Shown: positions 27,038 to 36,105, counted from the first letter of the stretch. The stretch: DNA of 64,000 bases from HIMB30 sp965655875 (GCA_965655875.1 CBFHIN010000002.1:1-64000); one strand, 5' to 3'. The notes: generated by a model from the sequence alone, not told the origin. Numbers and translations are program-made.

Positions 27038-27989
27038 TCAGCCTCTGATCGCACACCTGATTGAACTTCGAGATCGACTCATACGTATTCTCGTTGTCAT
27101 TCTTATTTTCTTTTTAGGTTTCATTGCATTCGCCAACGACCTATATGCGTACCTCGCAGAGCCGCTGCAATCACTGTTACCGGAAGGCGCGTCGATGATC
27201 GCGACCCAGGTGGCCTCACCGTTTTTAGCGCCTTTTAAACTCGCACTGTATTTGAGCGTTTACTGCGGCGCGCCCATGATCTTGTATCAACTATGGGGTT
27301 TTATTGCGCCTGGTCTGTACGACAATGAGAAAAAGCTTGCAGGCCCATTACTCATCTCCAGTATTTTCTTGTTCTACGCGGGTATGGCCTTTGCTTATTT
27401 CGTCGTCTTCCCACTGGTCTTCGGCTTTTTCACTACGGTCGGCCCAACCGGTGTAACCGTGATGACCGATATCGACGCCTATCTGTCATTTGTTCTGAAA
27501 TTATTCCTCGCGTTTGGGCTCGCGTTTGAAATTCCAGTTGCAACGATGCTTCTGATTAAAGCAGGAATCGCGTCGCCCGAGACCCTCAAAGACAAGCGAC
27601 CTTACGTGTTTATCGGATGTTTCGTTGTCGGTATGTTGGTCACGCCCCCGGACATGATCAGCCAGACATTACTTGCGGTGCCGATGTGGTTGTTATTTGA
27701 AGCGGGCCTAATCGGCGCACGATTCCTCGGTACACCGAAAGGCAAAGACCAAGAGGATAGTGAAGATCCAACGGATCCCGAGCCGCCTGAACCTCAACCT
27801 GTTGCAATGATTGAGAATGAAGCATCTGACGATGACGCAGACGAGCAAGAAATCGATGAATTCGATCTCTATGCCCCAGTCGAAGCAGATAGCGATGACG
27901 CTCCAATTATCGAAGAGCTCGACAAGCCTGAGCCTTTAGATGATCAAGACGCCGATGTCGGACCTCCTCGACCACCCAAAGATTCATAA
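27015..27989 (+). CDS. tatC: Sec-independent translocase subunit TatC with long acidic tail
   Basis: TatC is a six-helix membrane protein that binds twin-arginine signal peptides. The N-terminal LIAHLIELRDRL and the first cytoplasmic loop APGLYDNEKK carry the conserved glutamates of the signal-binding site. The conserved body ends near residue 238; from 241 to 324 follows an Asp/Glu/Pro-rich extension, so the protein is about 65 residues longer than the E. coli one (258). ATG 27015 lies inside tatB. The stop directly abuts the last codon of the convergent pip gene. Confidence 0.95.
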   Translation: MSDPSLNDQPLIAHLIELRDRLIRILVVILIFFLGFIAFANDLYAYLAEPLQSLLPEGASMIATQVASPFLAPFKLALYLSVYCGAPMILYQLWGFIAPGLYDNEKKLAGPLLISSIFLFYAGMAFAYFVVFPLVFGFFTTVGPTGVTVMTDIDAYLSFVLKLFLAFGLAFEIPVATMLLIKAGIASPETLKDKRPYVFIGCFVVGMLVTPPDMISQTLLAVPMWLLFEAGLIGARFLGTPKGKDQEDSEDPTDPEPPEPQPVAMIENEASDDDADEQEIDEFDLYAPVEADSDDAPIIEELDKPEPLDDQDADVGPPRPPKDS

Positions 27990-28949
27990 TCAATGGCCGT
28001 AAAGGGTCGCCATTTCATTCGCTGCCTGACATAACCCCTCAGCCATTTGTGGACTGAACGCACAATGTCCTGACTTCTCCAGAATCTTCAGTGTCACATT
28101 TGGAAAGGCGCGTTTGAAATCATGCGCATTTTGAATCGGGCACACATGATCCTGGCTACCGTGTAGTAAAATCATTTTCATCGATCGAAGCTCTTCGTCA
28201 ATCGACTCCAAAATGCCATGATCGAGAAAACAGGATTTGCTTAAGAAATGGTGCTCAATTTGTGCAGTTGCGATTTCACGTGAAGGCTGGGATTTACCCG
28301 TTTGATAAGCCTGTGGGTTGCAGGTCGATAAACGATGCTCCCAGAGATTCCATGCTCTAGCAGCTTGTAGTTGCGTAAATTGATCGTCGGCATGCAAGAG
28401 CCGCTGATAATTATCTAAAACCATCTCGAGAGAGCCCGACTTTTTCGCAAGTGGCGCAATGAAATCCGCCCATGCCGCCGGATACAGTTTTGATGCACCG
28501 TCCTGGTAAAGCCAACGTAAATTATCAGCTGTATTTAGAAAAACGCCGCGCAGAATGAGACCCAGACACCGATCTGATTGCCGCATTGCGTAGAGAATCG
28601 CGAGGGTAGCGCCCCAAGATCCACCGAAAAGAACAAAACGCTTCAATCCGAAATAGTCAGTGAGCATGTCGAGATCAGAAAGAAGATGCTCAGTGCTGTT
28701 GGCAACTAATGAACCGGATGGCGTAGATTGGCCACAGCCTCGTTGATCAAAACATAGGATATTGTAGATTTGCGGGTCAAAGAACCGAGGCATGAGTGGC
28801 GATGTGCCAGACCCTGGTCCGCCATGCAGACACACCACGGGCAAACCGTCGGGATTTCCATACAGTGCTGTCCACAGTTGATGATGCCCATCATGTGTGG
28901 GCAACATCAGCTCACGATATGGCCGAGTCTCAGGATATAACCTATGCAT
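27990..28949 (-). CDS. pip: Prolyl iminopeptidase (alpha/beta hydrolase)
   Basis: This 319-aa serine peptidase of family S33 removes N-terminal proline. Motifs are the oxyanion segment LHGGPGSG, DQRGCGQSTPSG, the nucleophile elbow GGSWGATLA, a late GSQDHVCP for the acid and SGHCAFS for histidine. ATG 28949 is 3 nt after AGGGGG; that Shine-Dalgarno lies in the 3' arm of a stem-loop. It follows typA on the minus strand. Confidence 0.92.
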   Translation of the reverse strand: MHRLYPETRPYRELMLPTHDGHHQLWTALYGNPDGLPVVCLHGGPGSGTSPLMPRFFDPQIYNILCFDQRGCGQSTPSGSLVANSTEHLLSDLDMLTDYFGLKRFVLFGGSWGATLAILYAMRQSDRCLGLILRGVFLNTADNLRWLYQDGASKLYPAAWADFIAPLAKKSGSLEMVLDNYQRLLHADDQFTQLQAARAWNLWEHRLSTCNPQAYQTGKSQPSREIATAQIEHHFLSKSCFLDHGILESIDEELRSMKMILLHGSQDHVCPIQNAHDFKRAFPNVTLKILEKSGHCAFSPQMAEGLCQAANEMATLYGH

Positions 28950-28950
28950 A

Positions 28951-28968
28951 CGCCCCCTAAAAGGGGCG
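28951..28968 (-). other. Stem-loop covering the pip ribosome-binding site
   Basis: CGCCCC and GGGGCG arms with a 6-nt A/T-rich loop lie between the typA stop and the pip start. On the minus strand the 3' arm contains the GGGGG Shine-Dalgarno of pip. No T-run follows, so a terminator role for typA is less likely than an effect on pip translation. Confidence 0.5.
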
Positions 28969-28978
28969 GCATGCACTC

Positions 28979-30802
28979 CTAGCTTGCCGCCTTAGACCGA
29001 CCCGCGCGTTTGCGATCGGACTCTTTGAGTAATTTTTTACGAAGTCGAATATGATTCGGTGTGACTTCTACAAGTTCATCATCATCGATGAATTCAAGAG
29101 CAGACTCAAGCGTCATCTTCACAGCAGGCGTAAGAATCAAGTTCTCATCAGTACCTGCTGCACGGATATTGGTCAGCTGCTTTCCTTTCACTGGGTTCAC
29201 AGGTAAATCATTGTCCCGTGCATGAATCCCTAAAAGCATCCCCTCATACACATCCACTCCAGGACCGACCATCAAGCGCCCGCGATCCTGCAAGTTGAAT
29301 AGCGAGTAGGCAGTCGTTGCACCGTCAGTCATAGATACCAAAACGCCGTTGATTCGATTCCCTAAATCACCTGCTTTGACAGGACCATAATGATCAAATA
29401 CGTGACTCATGATGCCGGTTCCGGATGTCATCGTCAGGAATTGTGACCGGAATCCAATCAAACCACGCGCAGCGATAATATATTCAAGACGTAGACGACC
29501 TTGTCCATCTGGCTCCATGTTTTTCATGTCACCTTTCCTAAGACCCATGGCTTCCATTACTGCGCCTTGATGTTGATCTTCGATATCGATCACAACATAT
29601 TCGAAGGGCTCTTCTTTAACCCCGTCGACTTCTCGAACAATTACCTCTGGGCGAGACACACCAAGCTCAAATCCTTCACGACGCATCGATTCAATCAAAA
29701 CTGACAAATGCAGTTCACCACGACCCGATACAACGAATTTATCTGGTGAATCTCCTTGCTCAACGCGCAGCGCCACGTTGTGAATCAGTTCACGATCTAA
29801 ACGGTCTTTGATGTTGCGTGATGTCACATATTTGCCGTCTTTGCCTGCAAACGGACTATCGTTGACCTGGAATGTCATGCTGACTGTTGGTTCATCAACG
29901 GTCAGAGGCGGCAAACCTTCCGGGGATTCCGTCGAACAGATCGTATCTGAAATCGATAACGGATCGAGGCCCGTGATACAGACAATATCGCCAGCTGTTG
30001 CGGATTGCTGCTCAATTCGTTCAAGGCCCAGATAACCGAGAATTTGCAGAATTTTTCCGTTTCGTGTGCCACCTTCGCGATCAACCACGGTGACCTGTTG
30101 ATTGCGCTTCAACTGGCCACGGCGAATACGCCCAACTCCAATCACGCCTTGGAAGGAGTTGTAATCCAATGCTGAGATTTGCAGTTGCAAAGGACCATCA
30201 AGATCAACTTCTGGAGCTGGACAATGATCAACAATGGCCTGAAGAATTGGCTCCATGCTTTCACTTAATTGATCCGGTTCTGGACCAGACAATCCATTAA
30301 TTGCCGAGCAGTAAACGACTGGAAAATCGAGTTGTTCATCGGTTGCACCGAGTTGATCAAACAGATCGAAAACTTTATCAATTGCACCGTGTGGATCCGC
30401 ACCGACCTTATCGACCTTGTTGACGATAACGATCGGCTTGAGTCCTTGATTGAACGCTTTCTGCGTCACAAATCGTGTTTGCGGCATTGGGCCTTCGGCT
30501 GCATCGACCACCAGAAGTACCGCATCGACCATTGAGAGAACACGCTCAACCTCGCCTCCAAAGTCAGCGTGACCGGGTGTATCCACCACGTTAATGCGAT
30601 AATCGCTCCAATTCAGACCAGTGTTTTTAGCGAGAATCGTGATTCCACGTTCTTTTTCCTGGTCGTTTGAATCCATCACACGTTCGTTTTGGATTTCTTT
30701 CCTGTCGAGTGTGCCTGACGCTGCAAGCAGCTTATCGACGAGCGTCGTTTTTCCATGGTCAACGTGCGCGATAATCGCCACGTTACGTATCCGTTCAATC
30801 AT
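28979..30802 (-). CDS. typA: Ribosome-associated GTPase TypA/BipA
   Basis: This 607-aa translational GTPase resembles EF-G and acts on the 70S ribosome and 50S assembly, particularly under stress or cold. G1 AHVDHGKTT, G3 DTPGHADFGGEV, G4 NKVDK are clear, followed by the beta-barrel, EF-G-like domains and the BipA-specific C-terminus (EVTPNHIRLRKKLL). It is divergent from glnA, as in many gammaproteobacteria, and shares the 265-bp control region. Confidence 0.97.
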   Translation of the reverse strand: MIERIRNVAIIAHVDHGKTTLVDKLLAASGTLDRKEIQNERVMDSNDQEKERGITILAKNTGLNWSDYRINVVDTPGHADFGGEVERVLSMVDAVLLVVDAAEGPMPQTRFVTQKAFNQGLKPIVIVNKVDKVGADPHGAIDKVFDLFDQLGATDEQLDFPVVYCSAINGLSGPEPDQLSESMEPILQAIVDHCPAPEVDLDGPLQLQISALDYNSFQGVIGVGRIRRGQLKRNQQVTVVDREGGTRNGKILQILGYLGLERIEQQSATAGDIVCITGLDPLSISDTICSTESPEGLPPLTVDEPTVSMTFQVNDSPFAGKDGKYVTSRNIKDRLDRELIHNVALRVEQGDSPDKFVVSGRGELHLSVLIESMRREGFELGVSRPEVIVREVDGVKEEPFEYVVIDIEDQHQGAVMEAMGLRKGDMKNMEPDGQGRLRLEYIIAARGLIGFRSQFLTMTSGTGIMSHVFDHYGPVKAGDLGNRINGVLVSMTDGATTAYSLFNLQDRGRLMVGPGVDVYEGMLLGIHARDNDLPVNPVKGKQLTNIRAAGTDENLILTPAVKMTLESALEFIDDDELVEVTPNHIRLRKKLLKESDRKRAGRSKAAS

Positions 30803-30875
30803 AATGTCCTCCGAGCGCGCGGGAGTATAACGGACAGTCGATGACAGCTGTGTGTTTTTTTCTAAAAGACATTAT

Positions 30876-30892
30876 TGCACCAAAATTGTGCA
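30876..30892 (+). promoter_or_regulatory. NtrC binding site 1 upstream of glnA
   Basis: TGCACC-N5-TGTGCA matches the NtrC palindrome TGCACC-N5-GGTGCA at 11 of 12 arm positions. Its centre is about 131 bp upstream of the inferred sigma54 start and 32 bp from site 2. Confidence 0.8.
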
Positions 30893-30907
30893 AATAAGTT
30901 ACCTTTA

Positions 30908-30924
30908 TGCACAAAACAGGTGCA
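30908..30924 (+). promoter_or_regulatory. NtrC binding site 2 upstream of glnA
   Basis: TGCACA-N5-GGTGCA matches the NtrC palindrome at 11 of 12 arm positions. The centre lies about 99 bp upstream of the inferred start; the two sites are three helical turns apart, as in enteric glnA. Confidence 0.8.
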
Positions 30925-30988
30925 ATTTGTTTACTGTTTGCACCACAATAGGTCCTGCTTTTGGCTTAAAACCAAGCTTTTATTGAAA

Positions 30989-31004
30989 CGGCACAGTGAT
31001 TGCT
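30989..31004 (+). promoter_or_regulatory. Sigma54 promoter of glnA
   Basis: The sequence cGGCAC-N5-TTGCT carries the invariant GG and GC with exactly 10 bp between, matching TGGCAC-N5-TTGCW except for the first base. A start near 31015 leaves a leader of about 53 nt before glnA. Confidence 0.82.
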
Positions 31005-31067
31005 AACAGCAACTGAGCACTCAATCCGAATCGATTGAGATAGTGAGTTCGACATACGGAGTCAAAC

Positions 31068-32474
31068 ATGTCCGAAAATACTTTAAAACTAATTGCAGAC
31101 AGCGAAGCTCGCTGGGTAGACCTTCGCTTTACAGATCCACGTGGAAAAGAGCAGCACGTGACTTTCCCAGCGCACGCTGTTGATAGCGAATTCTTCGCTG
31201 AAGGCGCGATGTTCGATGGTTCGTCGATCGCTGGATGGAAGAGCATTAACGAATCAGACATGATTTTGATGCCAGATGATTCGACAGCTGTTGTTGATCC
31301 GTTTACTGAAGAAGTCACGATCAACGTACGTTGCGACATCGTTGAACCAAGTACGATGCAAGGATACGAGCGTGATCCACGTTCTGTTGCGCGCCGCGCA
31401 GAAGAATATTTGAAATCAACGGGTATCGGTGACACATGCTTCTTCGGTCCAGAACCAGAGTTCTTCGTATTTGATAACGTGCAGTGGAAAGCTGACATGC
31501 AAGGCGCGATGTACAAGATCGACGCGGAAGAAGCTGCTTGGTCAAGCCATGCTGAGATTGAAGGCGGTAATATGGGCCACCGTCCATCAGTCAAAGGCGG
31601 TTACTTCCCTGTTCCTCCAATCGATTCTCACATGGATTTGCGTACAGCAATGTGTGAAACGATGGAAGCAATGGGTCTCGAGGTCGAATTGCATCACCAC
31701 GAAGTTGCAACAGCTGGTCAGAACGAAATCGGCGTAAAGTTCAACTCATTGGTTAAGAAAGCCGACGAAGTTCAGATCTTAAAGTATGTGACACATAACG
31801 TTGCGCACGCTTATGGAAAAACAGCGACATTTATGCCCAAGCCTCTCGTTGGTGATAACGGATCAGGCATGCATTGCCACCAGTCAATCTGGAAGGATGG
31901 TCAGAACTTATTCGCAGGTAACGGCTATGCTGGGCTATCTGACGAAGCGCTTTACTACATTGGCGGCATCATCAAGCACGCACGTGCATTGAACGCATTT
32001 ACAAACGCATCAACGAACTCGTACAAGCGTTTGGTCCCAGGCTTCGAAGCACCTGTAATGCTTGCTTATTCAGCACGTAATCGCTCGGCATCGATCCGTA
32101 TTCCTTATGTTTCAAGTGCAAAAGGACGCCGTATCGAAGTGCGTTTCCCAGATCCAACAGCGAACCCATACTTGGCGTTCTCTGCCATGTTGATGGCTGG
32201 CCTTGACGGTATCCAGAACAAGATTCATCCAGGTGAAGCTGCAAGCAAAGACTTGTATGACCTTCCAGAAGAAGAAGCAAAAGCGATCCCAACGGTCGCA
32301 TCAAGCTTTGAGCAGGCACTGGACGCACTCGACGCAGATCGTGCCTTCCTGACAGCAGGCGGTGTTTTCACCGACGGCATGATCGACGGCTACCTTGAAC
32401 TCAAGCGTGGTGAAGTCGAAACACTGAATATGACCACTCACCCGGTCGAATTCGGTATGTACTACAGCGTATAA
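31068..32474 (+). CDS. glnA: Glutamine synthetase type I (GSI-beta)
   Basis: The 468-aa dodecameric enzyme makes glutamine from glutamate, ammonia and ATP. Motifs include FDGSSIAGW, FGPEPEFF, the ATP-site FMPKPLVGDNGSGMH and the adenylylation tyrosine Y397 in LYDLPEEE, implying control by a GlnE adenylyltransferase elsewhere. GGAG lies 6 nt before ATG. With gltBD it forms the GS-GOGAT route. Two NtrC sites and a sigma54 promoter precede it, and ntrBC follows. Confidence 0.98.
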   Translation: MSENTLKLIADSEARWVDLRFTDPRGKEQHVTFPAHAVDSEFFAEGAMFDGSSIAGWKSINESDMILMPDDSTAVVDPFTEEVTINVRCDIVEPSTMQGYERDPRSVARRAEEYLKSTGIGDTCFFGPEPEFFVFDNVQWKADMQGAMYKIDAEEAAWSSHAEIEGGNMGHRPSVKGGYFPVPPIDSHMDLRTAMCETMEAMGLEVELHHHEVATAGQNEIGVKFNSLVKKADEVQILKYVTHNVAHAYGKTATFMPKPLVGDNGSGMHCHQSIWKDGQNLFAGNGYAGLSDEALYYIGGIIKHARALNAFTNASTNSYKRLVPGFEAPVMLAYSARNRSASIRIPYVSSAKGRRIEVRFPDPTANPYLAFSAMLMAGLDGIQNKIHPGEAASKDLYDLPEEEAKAIPTVASSFEQALDALDADRAFLTAGGVFTDGMIDGYLELKRGEVETLNMTTHPVEFGMYYSV

Positions 32475-32481
32475 GTCCGAT

Positions 32482-32501
32482 GGCCGGAGTTCGCTCTGGC
32501 C
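32482..32501 (+). other. UUCG-capped hairpin between glnA and ntrB
   Basis: An 8-bp stem GGCCGGAG/CTCTGGCC (one G-U pair) closes a TTCG tetraloop 7 nt after the glnA stop. It lacks a strong T-run, so it may be a weak terminator or a 3'-end stabiliser that lowers ntrBC relative to glnA. Confidence 0.65.
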
Positions 32502-32510
32502 TGTTGAACC

Positions 32511-33572
32511 ATGGACACTCGGCTCCTTGATGCGCTTAACACCGGAATCCTCCTCCTCGATCAGGAACGAACGGTGTGTTGGGCAAACGAGGCAGCTCGA
32601 CGAATTACGTCCATGGGGATGCGGCAACTGGCATCAGCACCCTTCGAAAGCTGGGTCGCTGACGGCCAAGCAGCCGAACTCAAAGAATCTGTGTCGCACT
32701 GTATTCGCAGTGGGCACAGCTTCACGTTCCGAGAACTTATTTTGATCCGCGATGACCTATCGACAACCACCGATGCCTCGTTCAGTCGCCTGCAAGATCC
32801 AATTGGTCAAGGGCTTGTTCTGGTTGAGCTGTCAGAAGTCGATCAACTACTAAAAATCTCACGTGACAGTCGGTTGTCGAGTGATGAGGCTGGCTTCAGG
32901 AAGTTGGCTCAAGGGCTCGCGCATGAAGTTAAAAATCCACTCGGTGGAATTAAAGGTGCGGCACAGTTACTGTCCAAAGAAGCTGGAGCGGAAAGTTTCC
33001 AAGACTATTTACAAATCATTATTTCTGAAGCCGACCGCCTGAAAGAATTGGTCGACCGATTACTTGGCACACCCCAAGCTCACGATAACGAAGAATTTAA
33101 TATCCACCTGATTCTCGAACGCGCACGTTCACTGCTTAGCGCGGAATCCGGTGGAACTGTCGAGATGCGCCGCGATTACGATCCAAGTCTTCCGGAGATA
33201 CACGCGGACCGCAACCAACTGTTCCAAGCAATTCTCAATATTGCAAAAAATGCCTTAGAAGCAGTCACCGAATCAGACACAGAAACCCCGTGGGTCAAAT
33301 TCAGCACACGGGCTGTACGACGGGCCCATCCGGGCTCAAAAGGTGCTCATACAATGCTTCAGATACGCATTGAAGATAATGGTCCCGGAATTCCAGACGA
33401 ATTAAGAGATCGAATATTTTTCCCCATGGTGTCCGGTCGGGCTCAGGGGTCTGGTATTGGCCTGTCGATCACACAAACCATCATTTCAAGGCATCACGGC
33501 TGGATCGAATTTAACTCAGAGCCCGGACACACAGCCATGGACGTGATCTTGCCTTTTGGAGATATGCCATGA
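32511..33572 (+). CDS. glnL: Nitrogen sensor histidine kinase NtrB
   Basis: This 353-aa cytoplasmic kinase phosphorylates or dephosphorylates NtrC under PII control. An N-terminal PAS domain (LLDQERTVCWANEAA) is followed by the HisKA domain with H138 in GLAHEVKNPLGG and the ATPase domain with N-box NIAKNALEAV, G1 DNGPGIP and G2 GSGIGLS. No transmembrane helix is present. ATG 32511 is 36 bp after glnA; the end overlaps ntrC by 4 bp. Confidence 0.95.
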   Translation: MDTRLLDALNTGILLLDQERTVCWANEAARRITSMGMRQLASAPFESWVADGQAAELKESVSHCIRSGHSFTFRELILIRDDLSTTTDASFSRLQDPIGQGLVLVELSEVDQLLKISRDSRLSSDEAGFRKLAQGLAHEVKNPLGGIKGAAQLLSKEAGAESFQDYLQIIISEADRLKELVDRLLGTPQAHDNEEFNIHLILERARSLLSAESGGTVEMRRDYDPSLPEIHADRNQLFQAILNIAKNALEAVTESDTETPWVKFSTRAVRRAHPGSKGAHTMLQIRIEDNGPGIPDELRDRIFFPMVSGRAQGSGIGLSITQTIISRHHGWIEFNSEPGHTAMDVILPFGDMP

Positions 33573-34990
33573 GTTCACCTACAGTTTGGGTCGTTGATGA
33601 TGACCGTTCGATTCGTTGGGTTTTAGAAAAGGCATTACAAAGCGCAGGACTCGCGCATGCAATCTTTGACTCCGCTAAAGCGGCTCGAAAAGCCCTCGAA
33701 GCGACGACTCCGACTGTTGTCATGACTGATATCCGTATGCCGGGTGAAGATGGATTGTCGCTTTTAGAACACCTACACACTGTCTCGCCCAAACTCCCAG
33801 TCATTGTGATGACCGCGCACTCGGACTTAGATAGTGCTGTGGCCTCTTACAGTCGTGGCGCATTCGAGTATTTACCCAAGCCTTTTGATGTCGATGATGC
33901 AATTCTTCTAGTGCAACGTGCACTTGAACGCCACCATGAACCAACGGTTATTGCTGAAGCTGATGCAAACGAAGCGCACCCACTAATTTTGGGTGAAGCA
34001 CCAGCCATGCAGGACGTTTTTAGAGCGATTGGACGCCTTTCCCAGGCAGAAATTACGGTTCTCATCAACGGCGAATCGGGAACCGGTAAAGAATTGGTGG
34101 CAAAAGCAGTGCACACTAATTCGCCGAGAAAAAACGAACCATTCATCGCATTAAATATGGCGGCGATTCCAAAAGATTTAGTCGAATCAGAACTCTTTGG
34201 GCATGAAAAAGGCGCGTTCACAGGAGCAACTGGCGCTCGCAGCGGTCGATTTGAGCAAGCCAATGGAGGAACGCTATTTCTCGATGAGATTGGGGATATG
34301 CCGTTCGACACACAGACGCGACTATTGCGTGTTTTAGCAGATAACGAATTCTATCGAGTCGGCGGCACGTCACCGGTCAAAGTGAATGTGCGCATTATCG
34401 CTGCCACACACCAGGATTTAGAAGAACGTGTAAGAGAAGGTCTGTTTCGAGAAGATCTGTTCCATCGAATCAATGTGATCCGCATCCAATTACCCGCCCT
34501 CAGAGACCGCCGAGAAGACGTACCCGCACTTGCCGAACACTTTCTGGCACTTGCGGCGCGTGAAATTAATACAGAACCTAAACACTTGGCCGACGATGCA
34601 AAGCGCGAACTCTCTGAATTCAATTGGCCTGGTAATGTTCGCCAGCTCGAAAATATGTGTCGTTGGCTGTCTGTGATGGCGCCAAATCCACAAATTCAAG
34701 CACAAGATTTACCGCCTGAAGTGAGCTCGCCAACAGCTGGGACTCAACGATCAGCTTTGACATGGACCGGCTTACTTCGTGAGCGCGCAGCAAGCCTTCT
34801 CAAGTCTCATGAAGGAGAGGTTATTGACAAACTCACGTCTGATTTTGAGCGAGCACTGATCGAAGTCGCACTGAACGAGACTGCAGGTCGGAAAAAAGAA
34901 GCCGCCGAGAAATTAGGCTGGGGACGAAACACGCTCACCCGCAAACTCAAGGAACTTGGGTTTGCGGATACAGATGCAAGTGACGATTAA
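33569..34990 (+). CDS. glnG: Nitrogen regulator NtrC (sigma54 activator)
   Basis: This 473-aa response regulator has a receiver domain with phosphoacceptor D54 (MTDIRMP), an AAA+ sigma54-interaction domain with Walker A GESGTGKE and the GAFTGA loop, and a C-terminal Fis-type helix-turn-helix (KEAAEKLGWGRNTLTRKLKEL). It should bind the two palindromes upstream of glnA, completing an autoregulatory glnA-ntrBC circuit. Its TAA stop shares TTAA with the stop of secB on the other strand. Confidence 0.97.
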   Translation: MSSPTVWVVDDDRSIRWVLEKALQSAGLAHAIFDSAKAARKALEATTPTVVMTDIRMPGEDGLSLLEHLHTVSPKLPVIVMTAHSDLDSAVASYSRGAFEYLPKPFDVDDAILLVQRALERHHEPTVIAEADANEAHPLILGEAPAMQDVFRAIGRLSQAEITVLINGESGTGKELVAKAVHTNSPRKNEPFIALNMAAIPKDLVESELFGHEKGAFTGATGARSGRFEQANGGTLFLDEIGDMPFDTQTRLLRVLADNEFYRVGGTSPVKVNVRIIAATHQDLEERVREGLFREDLFHRINVIRIQLPALRDRREDVPALAEHFLALAAREINTEPKHLADDAKRELSEFNWPGNVRQLENMCRWLSVMAPNPQIQAQDLPPEVSSPTAGTQRSALTWTGLLRERAASLLKSHEGEVIDKLTSDFERALIEVALNETAGRKKEAAEKLGWGRNTLTRKLKELGFADTDASDD

Positions 34991-35421
34991 TTCGTTGTTT
35001 GCTGTTTACGTTGCTCAAGTAACGCATCAAAGTTAATTGGTGCGAGCATAGGTGCAGGGAATGTTGCCTTCACAGCGAGCGAGTCAATAGTTTCACGCGC
35101 GTAGGGAAAGAGAATGTTAGGGCACATTGATCCAAGAACGTGCTCGGTTGTTGCCTCATCAAATCCTTGTAAGACAAAGACACCCGCCTGTTGAATCTCA
35201 ATTAGAAACGCGGTCTCGTCATCCGTTTTCACTGTTACACCGAGTTTCAAAACAACTTCATATAAGGTGTCATTGAGTTTTTCGTTGGTCACGTCCACTT
35301 CGAGACCCAACTTTGGATTCCACTGCTTTTCAAAAATCTGAGGCGCTTTTGGCGACTCAAGCGATAGATCTTTGGTGTAAACCCGCGCGATTGAAAAATT
35401 TTGTGCTACTTCTTCAGACAT
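34987..35421 (-). CDS. secB: Protein-export chaperone SecB
   Basis: SecB (144 aa) keeps presecretory proteins unfolded and delivers them to SecA. The N-terminal FSIARVYTKDLSLESPKAP and the YEVVLKLGVTVK, CPNILFPYARE and FPAPMLAPINF segments are typical. It overlaps grxC by 8 bp. It belongs to a rhodanese-grxC-secB operon conserved among gammaproteobacteria. Confidence 0.97.
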   Translation of the reverse strand: MSEEVAQNFSIARVYTKDLSLESPKAPQIFEKQWNPKLGLEVDVTNEKLNDTLYEVVLKLGVTVKTDDETAFLIEIQQAGVFVLQGFDEATTEHVLGSMCPNILFPYARETIDSLAVKATFPAPMLAPINFDALLEQRKQQTTN

Positions 35422-35683
35422 GAATACCTGCTTCCTTTAACCATAAGTTTAGTTGCCCCGAACGGAGCGCATCCTGCGTGTCATCACAACCACCCACGTG
35501 CCGGTCACCAATAAATACCTGTGGCACGGTGCGACGTTTAGCGATTGCCATCATTTCCTCACGCTTTTCAGGATGTTTATCCACTCGAATTTCCTGATAT
35601 GGCACATTCAGATCGTTAAAGATCTTTTTGGCCATAATGCAAAATGGGCACATTCCAGTGGTATACATCACCACCTTGCTCAT
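35414..35683 (-). CDS. grxC: Glutaredoxin 3
   Basis: This 89-aa dithiol glutaredoxin has the active site C12-P-F-C15, and glutathione-binding TVPQVFIG and GGCDD segments. It reduces disulfides and mixed disulfides with glutathione in the cytoplasm. It overlaps the rhodanese gene by 4 bp and secB by 8 bp. Confidence 0.95.
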   Translation of the reverse strand: MSKVVMYTTGMCPFCIMAKKIFNDLNVPYQEIRVDKHPEKREEMMAIAKRRTVPQVFIGDRHVGGCDDTQDALRSGQLNLWLKEAGIHV

Positions 35684-36105
35684 GATGACTTCCCTTTTTT
35701 AGTTGGTAACGAAGCCGCAGTCCATTCGGACATACCGCCGGTTAACCTGACAACTTGCTCAAATCCACGCTTTTTCAATGTTTTTGCAATCGAGCCGGCT
35801 GATGTTCCCATCTTGCAAACAACAATGACTGGATGTGATTTGTAGCGATCGAGTTCCGATAATTTTTTATCAAAAACACTCGCGGGAAGGTTGTATGCGC
35901 CAGCGATATGGCCTTTTGAAAACTCTTTCTGTTCTCGAATGTCGAGAATCAGCGCATCTTCACGGTTGATCATCCGTGTCGCTTCAGTTGTATTGACTGA
36001 TTTACCCGCTTTTTTGGTTTCTGTGTAATACAACGTCCCTGCTGCTGATACCCACAGCACCATAAGTACCCAATTTTCCTGGGCAAATCCGATAAATTCC
36101 TGCAT
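35680..36105 (-). CDS. Membrane-anchored rhodanese-like protein (YibN type)
   Basis: An N-terminal transmembrane helix (about 10-28) precedes one rhodanese domain with ALILDIREQKEFSKGHI and the active cysteine C97 in VCKMGTSAG. It probably transfers sulfane sulfur at the membrane; substrate unknown. I chose ATG 36105 (141 aa) because a TTG at 36129 lies almost on the predicted transcription start and has no Shine-Dalgarno. It heads the rhodanese-grxC-secB operon. Confidence 0.88.
   Translation of the reverse strand: MQEFIGFAQENWVLMVLWVSAAGTLYYTETKKAGKSVNTTEATRMINREDALILDIREQKEFSKGHIAGAYNLPASVFDKKLSELDRYKSHPVIVVCKMGTSAGSIAKTLKKRGFEQVVRLTGGMSEWTAASLPTKKGKSS

Noticed and set aside
30962..30976. 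A second sigma54-like GG...GC pair in TTGGCTTAAAACCAAGC
   Set aside because: GG and GC are 11 bp apart instead of the strict 10; the pair at 30989-31004 has correct spacing and better match.
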